A stretch of DNA of 64,000 nt from Arthrobacter sp. 131MFCol6.1. Lineage in GTDB: Bacteria; Actinomycetota; Actinomycetes; Actinomycetales; Micrococcaceae. Below are positions 59,462-64,000 of the stretch, piece after piece. The notes beneath the pieces are model-generated. The model did not search any database. It was given only the letters and a program-made list of their open reading frames with translations, and had not been told where the DNA came from. Position 1 is the stretch's first letter, and each line of letters starts with the position of its first letter. Made by a program: the position numbers and the translations under genes. Location of the stretch: assembly GCF_000374925.1 (NCBI RefSeq), contig NZ_KB895541.1:932122-996121 (forward strand). Direction: 5' to 3'.

Positions 59462-60586
59462 CTAGCGGCTGTTTCGGATCCATTGAGGATCGGTTTCTTC
59501 GCCAAGGTCCCCGCCGGGCACGCCCATAGGGCTCTGGTCCAGCTCGTCGGCCTGGAACAGCTCGAGCGGGTCCTGGCCGAAGGCGCCGGCCGGAACGGCG
59601 AAGCCCAGGTGCGTCCATGCCGGCGCCAGGGCAATGCGGCCGCGCGGCGTCCGGCCGAGCAGTCCCTCCCGCACCAGATAGGGCTCGGCGACCGTTTCCA
59701 CGGTCTCCGTTTCCTCGCCGACGGCGATCGCGAGCGTGGACAGGCCGACCGGCCCGCCGCCGAACTTGGTAATGAGGGCCTCGAGAACGGCACGGTCCAG
59801 CCGGTCCAGGCCGCGCTTGTCCACCTCATACATGTCCAGGGCCGCAGACGCCGCCCGCGCATCGATTTGCTCAATGCCGTGCACGAGCGCCCAGTCCCGG
59901 ACGCGGCGCAGGAGCCGGTTGGCGATGCGCGGCGTGCCCCGGGACCGGCCGGCGATCTCGCTGAATCCGGCGGAATTGACCTTCAGGTCCAGCAGGCCGG
60001 CGGAACGGCGCAGGACCAGTTCCAGCTCCTCGACGGAGTAAAACTCAAGGTGGCCGGTGAAACCGAAGCGGTCCCGCAGCGGCCCGGGAAGGAGGCCCGC
60101 CCGCGTGGTGGCGCCGACGAGGGTGAAGGGCGGCAGCTCCAGCGGAATGGCCGTGGCGCCGGCGCCCTTGCCGACGACGATATCGACGCGGAAATCCTCC
60201 ATCGCCATGTACAGCATTTCCTCGGCCGGCCGGGACATGCGGTGGATTTCATCCAGGAACAGGACCTCGCCCTCGGAGAGCGAGGAAAGGATGGCCGCGA
60301 GGTCACCCGCGTGCTGGATGGCCGGGCCGCTGCTGATCCGCAGCGGGACGTTCATTTCGGCCGCGATGATCATGGACAGGGTGGTCTTGCCCAGGCCGGG
60401 AGGGCCCGAGAGCAGCACGTGGTCCGCGCTGCGGCCACGCATGCGCGAGGCCTCCAGGACGAGCGAGAGCTGCTTGCGGACCCGGTGCTGGCCCACGAAG
60501 TCGTGCAGGTTCTTGGGCCGCAGGGCGGCTTCGATGACCCGCTCCTCCGGCTCCTCTCCCCCGGCGACGATCGACGGCTCAGCCAC
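59462..60586 (-). CDS. ruvB: Holliday junction branch migration helicase RuvB
   Basis: The 374-residue AAA+ motor drives branch migration with RuvA. Walker A ([15 protein letters not shown]) lies near residue 75, Walker B (VLFLDEIHR) near 120, and sensor 1 (LVGATTRAG) near 165. The C-terminal winged-helix DNA-binding domain follows. The C-terminal tail of about 30 residues is longer than in the average homologue. The GTG at 60586 overlaps ruvA by 8 nt. Confidence 0.97.
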   Translation of the reverse strand: MAEPSIVAGGEEPEERVIEAALRPKNLHDFVGQHRVRKQLSLVLEASRMRGRSADHVLLSGPPGLGKTTLSMIIAAEMNVPLRISSGPAIQHAGDLAAILSSLSEGEVLFLDEIHRMSRPAEEMLYMAMEDFRVDIVVGKGAGATAIPLELPPFTLVGATTRAGLLPGPLRDRFGFTGHLEFYSVEELELVLRRSAGLLDLKVNSAGFSEIAGRSRGTPRIANRLLRRVRDWALVHGIEQIDARAASAALDMYEVDKRGLDRLDRAVLEALITKFGGGPVGLSTLAIAVGEETETVETVAEPYLVREGLLGRTPRGRIALAPAWTHLGFAVPAGAFGQDPLELFQADELDQSPMGVPGGDLGEETDPQWIRNSR

Positions 60587-61223
60587 GCGCGCCTACCCGG
60601 TTTCCGGCGCGGGCGCCGTCCTGGCCCAGCCAGCGCAGCGTCGCGCGGAGAATCTCCGCCACATTGCCGTTGGCGGCAAGGTCCGGGGAATCGGCCAGGG
60701 ACTTGTCGATGCTGGCCGTGGCATCCTTTTCGGACCAGCCCAGGCTGGTCATCGCGGCCACCACCTGTGGCTTCCAGACTGATTCCGCGGACACGGCCGC
60801 GACGGGCGCGCCGGCAGTGCCGTGCGGCACAAGCTTGCCGGCGAGTTCGAGCACGATCCGGCCGGCCACCTTCGGTCCGATGCCGGGGACCTTCGTGAAG
60901 GCCTTGCCGTCGCCGGAGTGTGCGGCCACCCGGATGGCTTCCGGCTCGTGGACGGCCAGCACGGCCAGGGCGAGGCGGGGACCGACGCCGCTGACGCTGA
61001 GCAGCACGTCAAACACCTCGCGCTCGTCATCGCTCGCGAAGCCGAACAGGGTCAGCGAGTCCTCCCGCACGATCAGGGACGTGAACAGCTTTCCCTCCTC
61101 ACCCACCCGGAGGCCACTGAGGGTCTGCGGTGTGGCGTTGACGCTCATGCCGGCGCCGTTGAGGTCGATCACGGCGGAGGACAGGCCAACATGCGCAACG
61201 GTTCCGCGAAGAAAACTGATCAA
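60579..61223 (-). CDS. ruvA: Holliday junction branch migration protein RuvA
   Basis: The 214-residue protein forms tetramers that hold the Holliday junction. Helix-hairpin-helix motifs occur around residues 75-125 ([12 protein letters not shown] and [12 protein letters not shown]), and the C-terminal RuvB-binding domain is present. The TTG at 61223 has GGAG seven bases upstream and gives the conserved start MISFLRGTV. Confidence 0.95.
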   Translation of the reverse strand: MISFLRGTVAHVGLSSAVIDLNGAGMSVNATPQTLSGLRVGEEGKLFTSLIVREDSLTLFGFASDDEREVFDVLLSVSGVGPRLALAVLAVHEPEAIRVAAHSGDGKAFTKVPGIGPKVAGRIVLELAGKLVPHGTAGAPVAAVSAESVWKPQVVAAMTSLGWSEKDATASIDKSLADSPDLAANGNVAEILRATLRWLGQDGARAGNRVGARG

Positions 61224-61348
61224 GGCCGGGCTCCTGGTCTAACTGGCGTCTGTAACTGGGGGATTAAAGAAAGTACGGCCCGGCACGCCGGCTATCCGAA
61301 CATATCTACGAATACCCTACCAAGCTACGCGGCGCCACAGCCGGACAT

Positions 61349-61927
61349 TCAGCGCGCACGGCGCGCTTTTGCCTCCGCGTCCGCCCACGCCCGCTGCGCC
61401 GGAGTGAGGGACTGGCTGCCCGGCCCCGTCGTCGAGACGGCGGCGCCGCTGCCGGCCCGCCAGGCATGGGTGATGGCCAACGCGAGGGCGTCGGCGGCGT
61501 CGGCCGGGCGCGGGGGCGCGTCCAGCCGGAGGATCTTGGTCACCAGCTTGGTGACGGCGTCCTTGTTCGAGGTCCCGCTTCCCGTCACGGCGGCCTTGAC
61601 CTCCGACGGGGTGTGCAGCGCCACCGGGATGCCACGGCGCGCGGCGGCCGCAATGACCACGCCGGAGGCCTGCGCCACCCCCATGACCGTGCTGACGTTG
61701 AGCTGGGAAAAAACCCGTTCCACGGCGAGGACGTGCGGCTCGTACTTGTCCAGCCACTCATCGATGGATGTGGCGATGACCAGCAGCCGCTGGTCCAGGC
61801 TCTCCTCGGGGGAAGTTCCCACGACGCCGAAGGCCACCAGGGTGGCCCGCCGGTTCCGCTCGACGTCGACGACGCCGATCCCGCAACGGGTGAGGCCCGG
61901 GTCAACCCCCAACACGCGCAGCGTCAC
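61349..61927 (-). CDS. ruvC: Crossover junction endodeoxyribonuclease RuvC
   Basis: The 192-residue resolvase cuts Holliday junctions. Catalytic acids are seen in [20 protein letters not shown] and in [10 protein letters not shown] near residue 145. The GTG at 61927 gives the usual [11 protein letters not shown] start. An upstream in-frame TTG at 61954 is possible but without a clear ribosome site. About 125 bp separate it from ruvA. Confidence 0.95.
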   Translation of the reverse strand: MTLRVLGVDPGLTRCGIGVVDVERNRRATLVAFGVVGTSPEESLDQRLLVIATSIDEWLDKYEPHVLAVERVFSQLNVSTVMGVAQASGVVIAAAARRGIPVALHTPSEVKAAVTGSGTSNKDAVTKLVTKILRLDAPPRPADAADALALAITHAWRAGSGAAVSTTGPGSQSLTPAQRAWADAEAKARRAR

Positions 61928-61975
61928 GATTGGGCCGTCAAGACCGGGCCTCAACGTCTCGGCGAGGTGAGCGCG

Positions 61976-62731
61976 TCACTCAGCTTCCAGTGCGGCCTGC
62001 ACTTCGTCGCTGAGGTCGGCGTTGCTGTAGACGTTCTGGACGTCGTCGAGCTCTTCCAGGGCGTCCACGAGCTTCATGAACTTCTTGGCGGCGTCGAGGT
62101 CCAGCGGCACCTGCATGGACGGCACAAACTCGGCCTCGTCGGTGTCGTACTCGATGCCGGCTTCCTTGAGGGCATCGCGGATGGCCTGCAGGTCGGTCGG
62201 CTCGGAGTGGATCTCGAAGCTGTCGCCGTTGTCCTTGACTTCCTCTGCCCCGGCGTCGAGGACTGCCATCAGGACGTCGTCCTCGCTGAGGCCGTTCTTC
62301 GGCAGCGAAACGACGCCCTTGCGGGAGAAGAGGTAGCTGACGGAGCCGGGATCGGCGATCGTGCCGCCGTTGCGGGAGATGGCGAGCCGGACCTCGGAGG
62401 CGGCACGGTTCTTGTTGTCCGTGAGGCACTCGATCAGCAGCGCGGAACCCTGCGGGCCGCGGCACTCGTACATGATTTCCGTGTAGTCGACGACCTCGCC
62501 GGTGAGCCCGGCGCCGCGCTTGATGGCGCGGTCGATATTGTCAGCGGGCACCGATGTCTTCTTGGCCTTGGTGACGGCCAGTTCCAGGCTGGGGTTGCCG
62601 GAGAGGTCAGGGCCGCCCATGCGCGCCGCGACTTCGATGTTCTTGATCAGCTTGGCGAACGACTTGGCCCGGCGGCTATCAAGGATGGCCTTCTTGTGCT
62701 TGGTCGTCGCCCATTTGGAGTGGCCTGACAT
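61976..62731 (-). CDS. YebC/PmpR-family regulatory protein
   Basis: The 251-residue protein begins [14 protein letters not shown], the signature of the YebC/TACO1 family. Members act as transcriptional regulators or, as shown more recently for bacterial YebC proteins, support translation through proline-rich stretches. The region between pdxT and ruvC is its standard place. Its stop lies 48 nt before the ruvC start. Confidence 0.93.
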   Translation of the reverse strand: MSGHSKWATTKHKKAILDSRRAKSFAKLIKNIEVAARMGGPDLSGNPSLELAVTKAKKTSVPADNIDRAIKRGAGLTGEVVDYTEIMYECRGPQGSALLIECLTDNKNRAASEVRLAISRNGGTIADPGSVSYLFSRKGVVSLPKNGLSEDDVLMAVLDAGAEEVKDNGDSFEIHSEPTDLQAIRDALKEAGIEYDTDEAEFVPSMQVPLDLDAAKKFMKLVDALEELDDVQNVYSNADLSDEVQAALEAE

Positions 62732-62734
62732 GCT

Positions 62735-63436
62735 TTACGCTTCTCCTCTGATCATTCGAATAAACAGTTCATGCACGCGCTTTTCCCCCGTCACTTCCGG
62801 GTGGAAGGAGGTGGCCAGCAGCTTGCCGGAACGCACTGCAACAATTCTAGCCGTCCCGTCCAGGGATTCGGGGTGGCCGGCTTTGGACGGTTCCACCTGG
62901 GCGAGGACTTCGACGCCGTCGCCGACGCGCTCCACCCAGGGCCCGCGGATGAAGACGGCATGGACCGGGGCCACTGCCCCGCCGGCGGCGCTGAACCCGA
63001 GCCCCCTGAAGTCCAGGTCCGTCTCGAAGGACTCGCGCTGCCGGCCGAAGGCGTTGCGGCGCACGGTGATGTCGAGTCCGCCGAACGTCTGCTGCGGGTT
63101 TCCGGCCAGGTCCTTCGCCGGGTCCGCGATCTCGTCCGCCAGCAGGATCATCCCGGCGCACGAGCCGTAGACGGGCAGGCCGGCCTGGATGCGTTCGCGC
63201 AGCGGATCCCGGAGCCCGAAGATCCTGGCGAGCTTGTCGATCGTGGTCGATTCGCCGCCGGGGATGATGAGCCCGTCCAGGCCGTCGAGTTCGGCGGGAC
63301 GCCTGATCCCGACGCCCGCGGCACCGGCGGCTTCCACGGCATGCAGATGCTCCCGGAAATCGCCCTGGAGTGCCAGGACACCAATCCGGAGGCCCGAACC
63401 CGCGCGGGATTCAGGGGAAAAAGAGGGGGTGGTCAT
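62735..63436 (-). CDS. pdxT: Pyridoxal 5'-phosphate synthase glutaminase subunit
   Basis: The 233-residue class I glutaminase releases ammonia for PdxS, which builds PLP. The Cys nucleophile is in [12 protein letters not shown] near residue 105, the PGGESTT motif near 70, and the His/Glu pair in TSFHPEVTG near residue 215. The synthase subunit pdxS is not in the window, although it usually lies next upstream. The ATG at 63436 has a TATGCT -10 box 6 nt away and an inappropriately close GGGG, so a leaderless mRNA is likely. A GTG at 63442 is in frame. Confidence 0.92.
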   Translation of the reverse strand: MTTPSFSPESRAGSGLRIGVLALQGDFREHLHAVEAAGAAGVGIRRPAELDGLDGLIIPGGESTTIDKLARIFGLRDPLRERIQAGLPVYGSCAGMILLADEIADPAKDLAGNPQQTFGGLDITVRRNAFGRQRESFETDLDFRGLGFSAAGGAVAPVHAVFIRGPWVERVGDGVEVLAQVEPSKAGHPESLDGTARIVAVRSGKLLATSFHPEVTGEKRVHELFIRMIRGEA

Positions 63437-63442
63437 CCCCAC

Positions 63443-63448
63443 AGCATA
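63443..63448 (-). promoter_or_regulatory. -10 box (TATGCT) for a leaderless pdxT mRNA
   Basis: On the minus strand TATGCT ends 6 nt before the pdxT ATG at 63436. There is no room for a spaced ribosome site. It is part of a divergent promoter pair with murT. Confidence 0.5.
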
Positions 63449-63537
63449 ATGCGCTGCGCCGCGCCGCAGCGCATAGAAGGCGCATGGAAGGCGCCTGCAA
63501 CGGCCCCGGGCGTCCGGGTTCCATGCCGCTGCTGGGA

Positions 63538-63543
63538 TATATT
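63538..63543 (+). promoter_or_regulatory. -10 box (TATATT) for a leaderless murT mRNA
   Basis: TATATT, close to the TATAAT consensus, ends exactly 7 nt before the ATG at 63551. The seven bases ACAGAGC contain no Shine-Dalgarno. This is the clearest leaderless candidate in the window. Confidence 0.55.
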
Positions 63544-63550
63544 ACAGAGC

Positions 63551-64000
63551 ATGCTTTACTTCAGCGTTCCGCTCGGCAAGTTCGTCCGCCGGGTCTCCCG
63601 GCTCAGGGGCGGAGGCTCGGCCCTCCCCGGGCTTGTGGTCGAAAAAATCGACCCCGATTTCATGCGGCGGACGTTGTCCACGCTGCCGCTGGGGGTCGCC
63701 GTTGTCAGTGGCACGAACGGGAAGACCACCACCACCAAGATGGTGGTGGAACTGCTCGAGAGCCAGGGACTGAAGGTCTTCACCAACCGCACCGGCAGCA
63801 ACTTCACCCGCGGCGTGGCCGCGGCGCTCCTGGGCGAGGTCGACTGGCGGGGCCGGCTCGATGCCGACGTCGCGGTCCTGGAACTGGACGAGGCACATGC
63901 CGTGCACTTCGTCAACAAGGTCCCGCCGCGGTACAGCCTCCTGCTCAACGTCCTCCGCGACCAGCTGGACCGTTTCGGCGAGATCGACAAGACCGCCGAA
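63551..64000 (+). CDS. murT: MurT-like Mur ligase (lipid II isoglutaminyl synthase subunit), 3' truncated by window edge
   Basis: About 150 residues are visible, open to the window end. The ATP-binding loop VVSGTNGKTTTTKMV lies near residue 55, and the Mur-ligase central domain continues with NRTGSNFTRGV and LELDEAH. The short start lacking a UDP-binding N domain fits MurT. With GatD, MurT amidates the D-Glu of lipid II. gatD would be expected just outside the window. It could instead be another Mur-ligase-like protein, but the NFTRG and DEAH patterns favour MurT. Confidence 0.85.
   Translation, partial: MLYFSVPLGKFVRRVSRLRGGGSALPGLVVEKIDPDFMRRTLSTLPLGVAVVSGTNGKTTTTKMVVELLESQGLKVFTNRTGSNFTRGVAAALLGEVDWRGRLDADVAVLELDEAHAVHFVNKVPPRYSLLLNVLRDQLDRFGEIDKTAE

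Overview
The window is a high-GC actinobacterial chromosome segment. Gene order, long Ala/Gly-rich proteins, frequent GTG and TTG starts and mihF point to Arthrobacter or a close relative (Micrococcaceae). This assignment comes from gene content and order, not from a database search. No tRNA, rRNA, CRISPR array, insertion sequence or prophage was seen. Most of the window is housekeeping chromosome.

Layout. 1-3.7 kb (+): the end of a SorC/DeoR-type sugar-responsive regulator, an aldo/keto reductase, an alpha/beta hydrolase and a GT4 glycosyltransferase. 3.9-19.4 kb (-): priA, metK, coaBC, rpoZ, gmk, mihF and the complete pyrimidine operon, transcribed pyrR-pyrB-pyrC-(PH-like membrane protein)-carA-carB-pyrF, with a candidate PyrR RNA-binding loop in front of pyrR. 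A PrsW-type membrane protease (19.6-20.9 kb, +) separates this from a second long minus-strand block, transcribed rpsD-(two small membrane-associated genes)-alaS-ruvX-mltG-aroE-aroC-aroK-aroB-(TPR protein)-efp-nusB (33.2-21.0 kb). Many junctions there overlap by 1-8 nt, so translational coupling is likely.

33.3-36.1 kb holds a cupin protein, rarA and an acVLRF1-type ribosome-rescue factor. 36.4-44.1 kb (+) is the most distinctive region. It encodes a secreted copper-radical (galactose-oxidase-like) oxidase with two duplicated N-terminal modules, an excalibur-domain protein, a processive cellulose-synthase-like GT2, a GT39-like membrane glycosyltransferase and a GT2-GtrA fusion. It looks like an extracellular glycan synthesis and oxidation locus related in concept to Streptomyces cslA-glxA. 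Two perfect palindromes and a candidate 38-residue leader peptide lie upstream.

44.2-53.3 kb carries a GNAT acetyltransferase, aspS, an APC permease, an unusual eukaryote/archaeal-like hisS, a membrane-anchored cyclophilin, a DUF349 protein and an AbiEi-like protein. 53.3-63.4 kb (-) is the conserved block, transcribed pdxT-yebC-ruvC-ruvA-ruvB-yajC-secD-secF-relA. The window ends inside murT (+).

Regulation. Several genes (PrsW, rarA, pdxT, murT, perhaps the aldo/keto reductase) have a TAnnnT -10 box 6-8 nt before the start codon and no usable Shine-Dalgarno. This suggests leaderless transcripts. Strong hairpins separate several transcription units.
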